From assembly GCF_030272615.1 (NCBI RefSeq), contig NC_081415.1, forward strand, positions 604,273,644 to 604,337,643: a DNA stretch of 64,000 nt, given 5' to 3'. Below, piece by piece: positions 53,438 to 63,219 of the stretch (within the stretch, counting starts at the first letter, position 1; each line of letters begins with the position of its first letter). Origin of the DNA: Cryptomeria japonica (taxonomy: Eukaryota > Streptophyta > Pinopsida > Cupressales > Cupressaceae). The notes beneath the pieces are model-generated. The model made no database searches. It had not been told where the DNA came from and saw only the letters and a program-made list of their open reading frames with translations. The translations under genes were made by a program, and so were the position numbers.

Positions 53438-54066
53438 TTAACTGACTTCATGAATAGGGACAACCCCTAACTGACTTCTAAGACACTCAAAAGTAGTCTT
53501 AGGTAGAGGCTTAGTAAAAATATCTGCAATTTGTTCCTTGGTTGAAACATGCTCCAAGATCACATCTTTACTCTGTAATTTTTCCCTCAATGAATGATAC
53601 TTCAATTCAATATGCTTGGTTTGTGTGTACAAAACAGGGTTCTTGGAAATATTTATGGCACTTGTATTATCACATAAAATCTTTAATGGTTTTAAAATCT
53701 TCATCTTAAAACCTTCCAAAATGTGCCTCATCCATATAGCCTATGTACAATTCATCCATATAGCCTATGTACAAAATGTGCCTCATCCATATAGCATATG
53801 TAAGCTGCAACATACTCAGCTTCAGCAGTAGATTGTGAAGTATAACTCTGTTTCTTACTAGTCCATGAAACAAGTCTTCCTCCAAGAAAAAATGCTCCAC
53901 CAGTTGTGCTTTTCCAGTCATCAACATTTCCTGCCCAATCTGCATCTGTGTACATCTTCAAGTCAAAATTTCCTCCATATGGATACCATAACCCATAATC
54001 AACAGTACCTTTCAGATATCTAAAAATTCTTTTGGTTGCTATCAGATCTGCTTCCTTAGGATTCTT
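53438..54066 (-). pseudogene. pol: RNase H of element F
   Basis: Minus-strand motifs in order: RYLKGTVDYGLWYP, MYTDADWAGNVDDW with the first catalytic Asp, TGGAFFLGGRLVSW, SQSTAEAEYVAA with the catalytic Glu, CDNTSAINISKNPV, TKHIELKYHSLREKL, and a FTKPLPKTTFECLRSQLGV C-terminus. Between STAEAEYVAA and CDNTSA the frame is broken by three near-copies of a ~26-base unit (53728-53806), which replaces the expected sequence with shifted YMDEAHF and HRLYG words. A stop lies at the junction with RT near 54067. This protein would remove the RNA strand during replication. Confidence 0.88.
53728..53806 (-). repeat. Triplicated ~26-base unit inside RNase H
   Basis: CATCCATATAGCCTATGTAC occurs at about 53728 and 53755, and CATCCATATAGCATATGTAA at about 53786. 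The copies are spaced about 27 and 31 bases apart. The flanking AAAATGTGCCTCATCC word is duplicated too. This looks like local slippage or a tandem duplication and is absent from the RNase H of element A. Confidence 0.8.
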
Positions 54067-54960
54067 CTAGAATCTAGTAACTATGCCAACTGCATGAGCT
54101 ATGTCTGGTCTGCTGTAAACAACATAGTGCAATTTTCCAATCACTAACCTATATTCCTTCTCATCAACAGATTTGGACTCATCTTCCTTAGACAACTTAC
54201 AACCTGTACCCATAGGTGTCCCAACTAGTTTATAACCACTCATGACAAATGTCTTCAAGACCTCTTTTACATACTTAGATTGTGTGACAAAAATACCATT
54301 CTTCATTTGTTGTATTTGCAAGCCTATGAAATTTTTTATTTCTCCCACTAAAGGCATTTCAAAATCATTTTTCATTTCATCTGCAAAATTGTTGCTCGTG
54401 TCATCATTACCTCCAAATATGATATCATCAACAAATACTTCACTGGCTATAATTTTATCTCCTTCAAATTTGAGATAAATGTTACTATCATCACTTGTTC
54501 TTAGAAAGCCTACCTTCATCAGATGTGTATGAATCCTTTCATACCATGCTCTCGGTTCCTGCTTTAATCCATATAAAGCTTTATGCAATCTGCATACCAT
54601 GTCTTTCTTATTAGTTAGAGCATAACCATCTGGTTGCTCAATGTATACTTCTTCTTCTAGAATCCCATTAAAAAATGTAGGCTTAACATCCATCTAGTAT
54701 ACCTTGAGTTTCTTGTGTGCTACAAATGCAAGTAAAGTTCTGACAACTTCCAGTCTTTCCACTGGTGCAAAATTCTCACCATAGTCTTCTCCTTCCTCTT
54801 GTGCATAACCTTTGCAAACCAACCTAGCTTTGTTGCAAACTAAATCACCATCTTCATTCAACTTGTTCCTGAAAAACCCACTTAGCACCTATCACATTTT
54901 TATTTACTGGTCAAGGTAGTAGGGTCTATGTATTGTTCTTCTCAATTTGATCTAATTCCT
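54067..54960 (-). pseudogene. pol: Reverse transcriptase of element F
   Basis: A copia RT on the minus strand: NKLNEDGDLVCNKARLV (about 54870), YAQEEGEDYGENFAPV, MDVKPTFFNGILEEEVYIEQ with the first catalytic Asp (about 54690), LHKALYGLKQEPRAWYERI, VFVDDIIFGGNDDTS with the catalytic Asp pair (about 54440), FVTQSKYVKEVLK, TPMGTGCKLSK, RPDIAHAVG. The frame is open for 208 codons (54693-54067). A stop separates the upstream KKLKVY segment (TAG just before MDV) and a frameshift lies near 54890. It is one of the longest uninterrupted pol stretches in the window. Confidence 0.92.
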
Positions 54961-55296
54961 CCTCCATAGCTTTAACCCAATGATCATCACCAAATGCTTC
55001 CTTAGCAGTTTTTGGTCCAATAGTGGAGATCATGCAAGAATTCTCTCTGATTCTTCTGGTTAGTACTCCAACATCCTTATCCCCAATAATTTGTTCAGGA
55101 TTGTGATTCAGTCTCATATATCTTGGAATAACATGATCATTATTTTCAACTTCAACTTCAGCTTCTTCATTATCATCATCTTCTTCTAAATTTACCTATT
55201 CTAGTTGAACTGGTACATTAATATTTTCTTTTCCGGTTTAAAATTTCACAGTTTCTAGTTCCAAAAACAAAATGCAAGGATCTTCATCCTTTTTCT
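54961..55296 (-). pseudogene. pol: Integrase-RT linker of element F
   Basis: Minus-strand VIPRYMRLNHNPEQIIGDKD and LTRRIRENSCMIS, then DDHWVKAMEEELDQIEKN, which begins the RT. Acidic LEEDDDNEEAEVEVENN precedes it at about 55165-55190. This is the variable segment usual between integrase and RT in copia polyproteins. Confidence 0.75.
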
Positions 55297-56090
55297 CTAA
55301 ACTAGTTTCCTATGAGACTTTAGGATTTTCATCCACTTGAACATCAACACTCTCAATAATTCTCTGTGTCTGGTTGTTAAAACACTTGTAGGCCTTACTT
55401 CTGGTTGAATAGCCAAGAAATATACCTTCATCAATTTTAGCCTCAAATTTTCTAATATAATCACCTCTCTTAATAAAACATTTTCTTCCAAATATTATGA
55501 AATAACAAACATCAGGTGATCTACCATACCAATATTCATAAGGAGTCTTGTCCTTACCTCTCTTTACCAGAATCCAGTTCATAGTGTTGACAACTATGCT
55601 GACAGCTTCTGTCCAAAAATCTTCCACTACACCTCCTTGTATCAACATCATCCTAGTAGCTTCAACAATTGATCGATTGTTCCTCTCTGCGATACCATTC
55701 TATCGTGGTGTTCTTGGTGCATATAGCTTCCATTTGATACCATTTTCTTCACGATACCTAGTGAATTCCTCGCAGGTAAATTCACCACCTTGATCTATCC
55801 TCAAACAATTTATCTTCTTATCGCTCTCTTTCTTATCTAAGGCCCTGAATGCCTTGAACTTACCAAAATCTTCACTCTTATCATTCAAGAATGTGACCCA
55901 CATTATCCTTAAGCAACCATCACTGAAGATCATAAAATATCTGTCACCTTGAATACTTTTTGTTCTTATTGGTCCACAAAGATCTATATGAACCAAATCT
56001 AACCAATGTTCCACTGAAAAGGATTTTCTCTTGAAAGTTGAGTATGTCATCTTTCCTAGCTGACATTCTTTGCATAGAGCATTAACCAGT
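55297..56090 (-). pseudogene. pol: Integrase core of element F
   Basis: LVHIDLCGPIRTKSIQGDRYF with the first catalytic Asp (about 55990), FLNDKSEDFGKFKAF, LRIDQGGEFTCEEF with the second Asp (about 55790), then a stop before NGIAERNNRSIVEATRMML with the Glu (about 55680). Next come VNTMNWILVKRGKDKTPYEY, FGRKCFIKRGDYIRKFEAK and a GYSTRSKAYKCFN motif. Spacing fits D,D-35-E. CKECQLGK just upstream completes the zinc-binding region. Stops occur near 55698 and 55310. Confidence 0.9.
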
Positions 56091-56570
56091 TTGTCTAGCT
56101 AAGGCAAACCTCTCACTATCTTGGACTTACTCACTTTAACAATGTTATCAAAGTTTATATGACAAAATCTCATATGCCAAAGCCAGGTATCATCTATCTT
56201 TGCAATTAAACAGTTGCAAACTTTAGGATTAAGGTGAAACAAGTTACCTTTAGTTTGCAGCCCGGTTGCAATCAGTTCACCTTTAGTGCCATAGATTTTG
56301 CACATACCATTTTTAAACTCCAATAGGTATCCTTTGTCATTGAGTTGTGCCACACTTAAAAGATTATGCTTAAAATCTTCAACCTAGTAGACATCATTTG
56401 CACTACTCTTTCCATTAAGAGAAATAGTTCCCTTACCTTTAACCATGCAGAGTGAGTCATTACCAAATCTTACAACTCTTCCATCAAATTCCTTTAGAGA
56501 AATAAATTTGCAATGATCACCGGTCATGTGATGTGAACAACCACTATCAATGATCTAATCATGAGAATTA
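56091..56570 (-). pseudogene. pol: Protease and GAG-pre-integrase of element F
   Basis: The protease starts with IIDSGCSHHMTGDHCKF (about 56550-56500, catalytic DSG). It continues through RVVRFGNDSLCMVKGKGTISL and FKHNLLSVAQLNDKGYLLEF. GAG-pre-integrase follows with KGNLFHLNPKVCNC and LWHMRFCHINFDNIVKV (about 56190-56130). Stops occur near 56384 and 56555. Confidence 0.87.
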
Positions 56571-57597
56571 TCCATCCTGGATACTAATGCCTTCTAGTCT
56601 GACATCTCTTCTTTAATGGACACAAACACAATGTCTTCATTAGCATCACCATTAGATTCCTCATCAGTGATACCACCATCAACAACAATAAGACAATATC
56701 TTTTTCCTTTACCCTTATACTTCTTGAGTTTCTCTCATTTGTGCCCATTATCACAATTAGGACAGTTAGTAGAAATGTGCCCAATCTTGTTGCATGCAAA
56801 ACATTTCAAAAGTAATTTTCCTTTATATTTACCTATAGCTCTAGGCAATCACTTGGCCAACAATGCTTCAAGCTCAACTAAACTATCTCCATCATCAGCT
56901 TCTCTACTGGATCTGGTTCATAACTGTGAATGACATCTTTACTTTTCCTCATAGATGGGTTAGAAATAAAATCTCTAAATGCATAATCAAATTTATGTAC
57001 ACTACCATCATAACCATTTAATTCCAAAGTAGTAAGCTTGCCAATGATGGAGTCAAGAGTTACCTCAGTTTTGTCAATGGACTTCAGCTCCTGAATAGCT
57101 GCAACTTGGATAGCATAGACCGATGGCAGGGTTCTCAGTACCTTTCTGATCACTATGGAATCTTCCACTTTACCTCCTGCACTCTTAATTTCACCAACCA
57201 TCTCTTTTATCCCTTAACCATACTATTGGATATTATCACCTTTAACCATCCACATGTCATCAAAATTTTCTCTTAGATTCTCTTCTTTAGCAATATTAAG
57301 ATGTTCATCACTACTATAAACCTCTTTAAGTTTTTTTCATACCTCATATGCAGTTTCAAGACCATGAACATGTACATAATCTGCATCAGATAAAGAACTT
57401 ATAATAGCCTCCAATGCTTGATAATTTTCTTGTTTCTCTTTCTTCTGATTATTAGTCAACATCCTAGTAGGTGCAACATACTTAGTATCGACATGTTCCC
57501 AATACTAGCTTCCCAAACTCTTGATATAAATTTTCATTTTGTCACTCCATATCCTTTAGTTCTCTCTATTAAACTTTGGACCTTCCTTCTTCATCAT
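56571..57597 (-). pseudogene. gag: Gag of element F (UBN2/Copia gag)
   Basis: It begins MMKKEGPKFNRE at 57597. It runs through MKIYIKSLGS, SLSDADYVHVHGLETAYE and IKSAGGKVEDSIVIRKVLRTLPS. The SKDVIHSYEPD region follows, then a CFACNKIGHISTNCP zinc knuckle (about 56800-56760) with all four ligands. The second half is a Lys-rich KKYKGKGKRY stretch and an acidic tail. Several stops (for example near 57549, 57339, 57219 and 56876) and a frameshift break it. Confidence 0.83.
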
Positions 57598-57651
57598 GAT
57601 CTCTAACTCTTTACCTCAAGATATTAGGCTTAGACCTTAGAGGACCTGAAA

Positions 57652-57663
57652 TTATCTAATACC
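57652..57663 (-). other. Degenerate primer-binding site of element F
   Basis: The complement reads TTGGTATTAGATAA, retaining the TTGGTAT core of the initiator-Met site with one C to T change and a decayed 3' part. Confidence 0.5.
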
Positions 57664-57677
57664 AATTGATGGTATGA

Positions 57678-58452
57678 TGAAAGAACAAGTATCCGGTCAA
57701 CTACTGAGAGGGGGGGGCGTGAATCAGTAGATAGAAAAACTGATACAAACTTCACCAATCTCAAAAATCAATCTCTCAAAGTAAATTTAGAACTAACAAT
57801 GTAATACCTTTGTCAAGATAAAAACTCATAAGATAAATCAGTTGACTGTTACAACAAATTAACAGTTAAAAACTTCTTCATATCTCAATGCTTCTGGTTA
57901 TCATGACTTATCAAAATAATTACATAGTTAAGTAAATCAACCATGAAAACATAACCACAAAAACATTCACCACTTGACACAAATATTTTTGACATGGAAA
58001 CCAAAATAGGTTATACCACGGTGAGATGAGACTCACAAGATAACTATTTGAACTTTTCTGAAGTTCGCCCTATTAGGAGCCTAGCCTGTTAAAGCTTTAC
58101 AAAAAGTTCTGTTAAGAACTGATCCTATTAGGAATCACCCGGTTAAGGGATTGACTACAAATGCCTTGTTAGAAGAAATAGCCTATAAGGAGTAACCTCG
58201 GTAGAGGATTTGAAAATCCAATCTAATGGATCACCTTGTTAGAGGATTTGAATAACACCAAGCTTGTTAGAGCTTACCCGGTTAGGGGATTTCAATTCTA
58301 TTGTAATTGCTAGAAAACAACAGGAGTTTGTTGATATGTCTGAATAGCACTACACTTGCTTGATCGGATCCATTTCATGCTCCTATTTGCCTTTACTCAA
58401 ACTATAGATACATCATCCAACTCAACAACCACACACTCAACTGATATGTGCT
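57678..58452 (-). repeat. Right LTR of element F (5' LTR), truncated
   Basis: It matches 51768-52530 closely, including the poly-G block at 57709-57716 and the TTAGAGG-type repeats (58070-58290). It stops matching after GTGCT at 58452, where CACTAATAC begins. The rest of the LTR (its U3) is not found to the right. Confidence 0.85.
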
Positions 58453-59270
58453 CACTAATACATTTGGCCTAAAATTTTGACAGAGGTTTCTGACGGAGAA
58501 GGTATCTTGTGACTAAATTTTATTTTTTTTCAAAAAAATGTATGTATCCGTCAGAATTCTGATGATAATTCAACATTTGGTTTTGATAGAGTACGAATTG
58601 GCAATGAAATTTGTGATTTTTTAGAAAATGTGCCCATGTTCATCAAAATTCTGACGATCGCAGGCATTACTTTAAAAAAAAAGAAAAAAGACCATGTCGT
58701 TTCATAAATATTATTCTTGCCTCTTCGTCCTGTCAACCGCTGTCATCACAAAAAAAATGGGGGAGGGAAACAGTTCTAGATTGGGGTACCACCAAGATCC
58801 AGTTGAAGAAAAAAGGTAGGGTAATCAACCAATTCATTCACAAGATGTTTTCTTGAAGCAAAATTTGTTATGTTTGTGACAATGTGTCAAATTTGCTTGA
58901 TGTAGTGATGAAATTGTTTGAATTGTTTGCATACAAATGCTTCACATCAGTTGCAGATGACAATTAGGGGGTTTACGCATAAATACACCACCATTCTAGT
59001 AGACAAAAGAAAAGACAAGCCCTCAAAGTTGATTAATAACAAATCCTTTGTCGTATTCACAACGACTCTTGCGGTAGCTTATATAGAATAGTTGAAGGAT
59101 CATACACTCTTCATGAAGTGTGGTGGAGGTTGCCCCAATAGGACACTCATGGAGTGGTGGATTAACAAGTTTGAGGGAGTGTAAGTATTAGAACCCTTCT
59201 AAATGAATTAATTCTAGTTGAATGCAATGGTTCTTCTGTAAAGTTTTTTTTGTAATATGGGAGTCTACTC
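58453..59270 (+). mobile_element. CACTA-like (En/Spm) transposon end, incomplete
   Basis: CACTAATACATTTGGCC starts exactly where the F LTR stops. Subterminal words follow in both orientations: TTTTGACAGAGG, TTTCTGACGGAG, CCGTCAGAATTCTGATG (58548) and CATCAAAATTCTGACGATCG (58634). Repeated CTGACG-type words near a CACTA terminus are characteristic of this superfamily. No opposite end (TAGTG) in the right context was found, so the element is truncated. A short open stretch at 59095-59180 (KCGGG, TLMEWWINKFEGV) has no family match I can name. No transposase was recognised. Confidence 0.45.
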
Positions 59271-59475
59271 TTCTTTGAGGGTTTAAGCTTAAATTGCATA
59301 GATTGGGTCACCAATTTCTCTAGTGAAATATAAAATTAGGATCCCTTTATGTGGACCAGTCTTGCCAAATTTCTTGTGAAATATTGGAACATAGAAGTCC
59401 TAATTAAAATAGGAGACTCCCTTGGCTACGTTGTGGGGATACATAAAGATTTTCTTAATGGTAGGCCATGCTCAT
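59271..59475 (+). pseudogene. DUF4283 / LINE ORF1-like remnant
   Basis: A plus-strand frame near 59303-59470 reads DWVTNFSSEI, two stops, then DPFMWTSLAKFLVKYWN and IEVLIKIGDSLGYVVGI. The pattern W-x-x-L...L-x-x-YWN...L-x-x-IG-x-SLG is that of the DUF4283 domain found at the start of many plant LINE ORF1 or RT-associated proteins (usual form W-V-R-L-P...W...L...IG..LG). It is a fragment of about 55 codons. No reverse transcriptase or zinc finger follows, because the H LTR begins at 59476. Confidence 0.5.
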
Positions 59476-60534
59476 TGATATTTTGGATGTGTTGCATTGG
59501 TTTTGTAATTTATGTCAACACTTGTTAACACTTTTCAACACTTATCAGCACTCAGAGAATCTTGATTATGTTCACCGACATGTTTAGTGATTTATGCACA
59601 ATCACCCATATTTCATTCACCAACAAGTTATATTGTTCATCGACACATGGAATGACTTGGAGACTACTTGGTTATGTCGAAGACATTGTTTGATCACTTG
59701 GTTTTGGTGATTTGGTTACTAATTTATTTGGGTTTGCATATTTGTTGTTACCAACAAATAGGTCTAGGTTATGCACCGACAAGCATATCTATTCCAGATC
59801 AGCATGACATGTTATGAAGATGATTTATTATTATTGTAAAGGCATTGAGCTGACATGATGCATCACATAATTATTTATCTGTAAATGATTTTATTATAAT
59901 AGTGAGCCGACCTATTCAATTGGTCTTAGGTTATGGTATAAATGTAAGATCTCATTTGTGAGATTGATATGTGATTGGAAAAAGAATTTTAATAAGGTAT
60001 ATGCGAAAACAAGCAGAGCTATACACACAGACATCATTTGAAGATTGAAGGAAGGTATTTGAAGAAGGCATATCAAAGCTAAACTTGTACTAAATCCAAC
60101 ATATGAAGATGCTATTTTCTGCAGTACATTATCACTGGATTTAACCATCCAATTGTAGTCAATGTGACTCCCATTTTGTGATTGAGCAGTGAGCTCTAGG
60201 CAGATGGCCTTTCTGCATGTGCAGACTCCATATTGTACACACACACTATCTACAGTAGTATCATTTGATTGTGGGTAAGGCTTCCCACTATGGTTTTTCC
60301 CCTTCCAGGGTCTCCACATACAAACATCTATGTTATGTGTTGTGGATGTTATTTTCTTTTTGTTTCATGCATTAATCTTTACCGGTACTGCAATTAACTG
60401 TTAAAACTATCAACTGGCATAAAGTTTGGTTTACTGGCATTAAGCATTCAGTTTTGGTTAAGTTAATTTTGGTTTGAATTTATTAGAAAATTGATTCACC
60501 CTCCCCCCCTCTCAGTTGTCTCCGGGACCTAACA
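59476..60534 (+). repeat. 5' LTR of element H
   Basis: It starts about TGATATTTTGGATG and ends GGACCTAACA, about 1059 bases. The TATA box TATAAAT is at 59937-59943, followed by GTAAGATCTC as in element A. The hairpin TCTGCATGTGCAGA is at 60212-60225, with GTGGGTAAGGCTTCCCAC near 60272 and the C-run signature at 60500-60510. The right two thirds match LTR M (62010-62824) in inverted orientation. The left boundary is approximate. It is non-coding. Confidence 0.8.
59937..59943 (+). promoter_or_regulatory. TATA box of the element H LTR
   Basis: TATAAAT followed by GTAAGATCTCATTTG; the GTAAGATCT block follows the TATA box in the LTRs of A as well. A transcript starting here would pass through gag into the inverted LTR M. 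Confidence 0.6.
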
Positions 60535-60536
60535 AT

Positions 60537-60548
60537 TGGTATCAGAGC
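60537..60548 (+). other. Primer-binding site of element H
   Basis: TGGTATCAGAGC, a perfect complement of the plant initiator tRNA-Met 3' end, two bases after the LTR. Confidence 0.93.
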
Positions 60549-60591
60549 CTAGTTCTCTTTTTGTAGAAGTTTAACAGCTTGAGGAGATCCA

Positions 60592-61873
60592 ATGTCTTCT
60601 AACTATTTCAAGAAGGATAGTCTGAAACTTGATGGAACCAACTATGGCATATGGAAGCTCAAGATGGAGACACATTTGAATTGCATTGGAAAGGACATAT
60701 GGGATGTTACAAAGAATGGTTATACTGCTCCTACTCAAGGTCAACCTAATCCACCAAACTTGGCTAAAGATGAGGAAAATGATTGCAAAGCAAGAGAAGC
60801 ACTTTTGAGTGCATTGTCAGATCAGTAAAATCATGGGATTATCAGATAGATCTACTACTAAAGCTATTTGGGAGAAATTGGAAACATTGAATGAAGGAGA
60901 TTCTAAAGTCAAAATTGCAAAACTTGAATGCTTTCGAGTCAGGTATGAAAATCTAAAAATGGAAGAAGATGAAAGGATTTCTGCTTTTATGGAAAGAGTA
61001 AATGAAATTGTTTTGGGTATACAATGTTGTGGAGGAACCTTAAGTGAAGATGAGATTGTTTCTAAAGTTTTAAGAGATTTTCCACCGGTATATAAAATGA
61101 AAGTTACTGCTATAAATGAATTAAGAACAATGCCTAATGCATCAGTATCTAGAGACACTTTGGTTGGAAAACTTTTAGCTTTTGAACTTGAGGAATTTGG
61201 TCTTGTTGCTACTATAAAGATAGATCTGGCTTTTAAGGCATCATCATCTAAGGAATCTGATTGGAAAACCTTTTATGCAAGAGAACTTAAAGAAATCAAA
61301 AAGGAGAATGAAGAACTGGAAGAGCTTGAAGCACTATTTGCAAGAAAAATGCCTAAAGGTCCAGTTGGAAGTAAGTATGAAGGTAAAGCACAATTTAAAT
61401 GTTTTAACTGCAATAAAATTGGTCATATGGCTTCTAGGTGTCCTAATAGACATGCAAGATTGAAAGAAGAAGCTAAAAGAACATATAAGCCTAACCCTGA
61501 TTATCAGAGATACAAATTCAAGAAGAATAGAGATAAATCTTGTTATTATGCTGATGAAGGAGTTACTGATAATTCTGACGAGGAACTGGTAGACAATGGA
61601 TGGGCTTTTGTTGCTATAACAGCAGATCAACTGACACCTATTGTTCAACCGGTAGAGCAGGCTCTGGCACCTAAAATTGAAGATAAGGATGAATGGATCA
61701 TTGATTCAGGATATTCACATCATATGATTGGTGATAAGAGTAAATTCTTAACCTTTCAGGAATACAATGGAGGTCTATTGAGATTTGGAGATGATAAAGA
61801 TTGTTTGATCAAAGGAAAAGACACTATATCTTTTGATGATAACCATAATACTGATAATGTTTATTATGTATAA
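60592..61873 (+). pseudogene. gag: Gag of element H running into protease
   Basis: From ATG 60592 (MSSNYFKKDSLKLDGTNYG) the UBN2-type gag is open for 78 codons. A one-base insertion in an A run near 60830 (with a C to T change making TAA) shifts the frame. The rest is open for over 340 codons to 61873. Motifs: LDGTNYGIWKLKMETHL, EKLETLNEGDSKVKIAKL, ERISAFMERVNEIVLGI, FELEEFGLVATIKIDL. An intact zinc knuckle CFNCNKIGHMASRC lies at about 61400-61440. The protease start WIIDSGYSHHMIGD is near 61692, with DSG kept. Only the single frameshift prevents gag from being intact. Confidence 0.9.
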
Positions 61874-62009
61874 GGTTTGAAGCATAATCTTTTGAGTGTT
61901 GGTCAACTAGTTGAAAAGGTATTTCAATTACAATTCAAGAATGGTAAATGCAAAATCTTAAATAGAATTGGTTTGAAAATTGTAAAACGATAATCATACT
62001 AGAGGTAAT
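61690..62009 (+). pseudogene. pol: Protease of element H, truncated
   Basis: IIDSGYSHHMIGDKSKFLTF, then GLLRFGDDKDCLIKGKDTISF, a TAA at 61871-61873, and GLKHNLLSVGQLVEKVFQL in the same frame. It ends in the segment that leads to GAG-pre-integrase, where LTR M begins at 62010. The catalytic DSG is present. The Cys and Thr of the usual DSGCSHHMTGD read Tyr and Ile. Confidence 0.85.
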
Positions 62010-62824
62010 TGTTAGGTCCTTGAGACAATTGAGAGGGGGGGGGCTGAATCAGTTGACTAATAAATTCAAACCAAAAACAACTTAACCAACTTAATGCTTA
62101 ATACCGGTAAACTAGTTAAGTATGTCGGTAGACAGTTTTAACAGTTAATTGCTATACTGGTAAAGATTAATGCATGAAACATAAACACAAAATCATCCAC
62201 AACACATGACACCAATATTTGTAAGTGGAAACCCTGTAAGGGGAAAACCATGGTGGGAAACCTTACCCACAATCAGATGATACTAGTGCAGATAGTAAGT
62301 GTACATAAATGGGGTCTACACATGCAAAAAGGCCAATCACAAAATGGAAGTCACACTGAATATAGTTGGATGGTTAAATCCAATAATAATGTACTACACA
62401 AAATAGAATCTTCATATGCTGGATTCAGTACTGGTGTAATGTTGATATTCTTTCAAAAAAACCTAGCTTCACCTTCAAATGATGTCTGTGTGTATTGCAC
62501 TGCTTAATCTCATATATACCTTCACACAATTCTTTTTCGCATTCCACACTTGATCTTACAAATAAGATCTTACCTTTATACCATAACCTAAGACCAATTT
62601 TAGTAGGTCAGCTCTACAAGATATTACAATAAAAACATTTTACAAATAATATAATATTCGATGCAATAACCGATTGAACATGTCGTCTAAATGAATTTAC
62701 AACAATAATTAATCATTTCCATAGCATGCCATGCTGATCTGGAAAAGATAAACCTACCAGTGTAACCCTAGGTAACCCTGGACCTATTTGTCTGTAAACG
62801 AAAATATGCAAATATGAATATACC
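62010..62824 (-). repeat. LTR M: inverted LTR of the element H family, truncated
   Basis: The plus strand starts TGTTAGGTCCTTGAGACAATTGAGAGGGG, the complement of the H LTR end (CCTCTCAGTTGTCTCCGGGACCTAACA). It continues through complements of the GTGGGTAAGG, TGCATGTG and TATA regions to about position 59740 of the H LTR. At 62824 it is cut by the gypsy LTR K. Whether internal sequence once followed cannot be seen. Confidence 0.82.
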
Positions 62825-63078
62825 TGTAGACACCTAAAAATGGTCAACGCTTGCGGAGTCATACTTTAACATTTGCACATTGCCTCATTTTAGGTTTTTG
62901 CGTCACATTAACATTTCTCCTATGATTCGTACTTGGTTTTTATCATTTGCGAGCATCGAGTCATTCTTCTACATTCTTCATTTGTCTCACTTTCGAATTT
63001 GGTCTTGTCGACAACACTATCCAATCATGATTTTGATCGATTTTATCCTATCACATCAATGTGCATGCTAATTTGTTA

Positions 63079-63187
63079 TCATTTTGGACATCATCAATCC
63101 TAATTAGGGTTTTGTCCTCTTATTAATCTTATCATCAATCTTATCATTTTGGACATCGTCAATCCTAATTAGGGTTTTGTCCTCTTA
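63079..63187 (+). repeat. 65-base direct repeat in LTR K
   Basis: TCATTTTGGACATCATCAAT at 63079 and TCATTTTGGACATCGTCAAT at 63144 begin two copies that share CCTAATTAGGGTTTTGTCCTC. Confidence 0.85.
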
Positions 63188-63219
63188 TCGATTTGTCGTC
63201 AATCTTTATCATTTTCAAT

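Larger units (their letters stand above)
51768..58452 (-). mobile_element. Element F: autonomous-type Ty1/copia element, minus strand, inserted in G
   Basis: Left LTR 51768-53105 (3' LTR), PPT complement 53106-53116, RNase H, RT, integrase, protease and gag in minus-strand order to 57597, degenerate PBS complement near 57652-57663, right LTR from 57678. The right LTR is cut at 58452 by a CACTA-like sequence, so only 775 of about 1340 bases remain and no target duplication can be read. Each domain has stops or frameshifts, but the full copia gene set is present. Confidence 0.87.
59476..62009 (+). mobile_element. Element H: Ty1/copia element, 5' part
   Basis: 5' LTR 59476-60534, PBS 60537-60548, gag from 60592 and the start of protease to 62009. 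The rest of pol is missing because an inverted LTR of the same family (M) abuts at 62010. The PBS is perfect and gag is nearly intact, so H looks younger than A or F. Confidence 0.85.
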
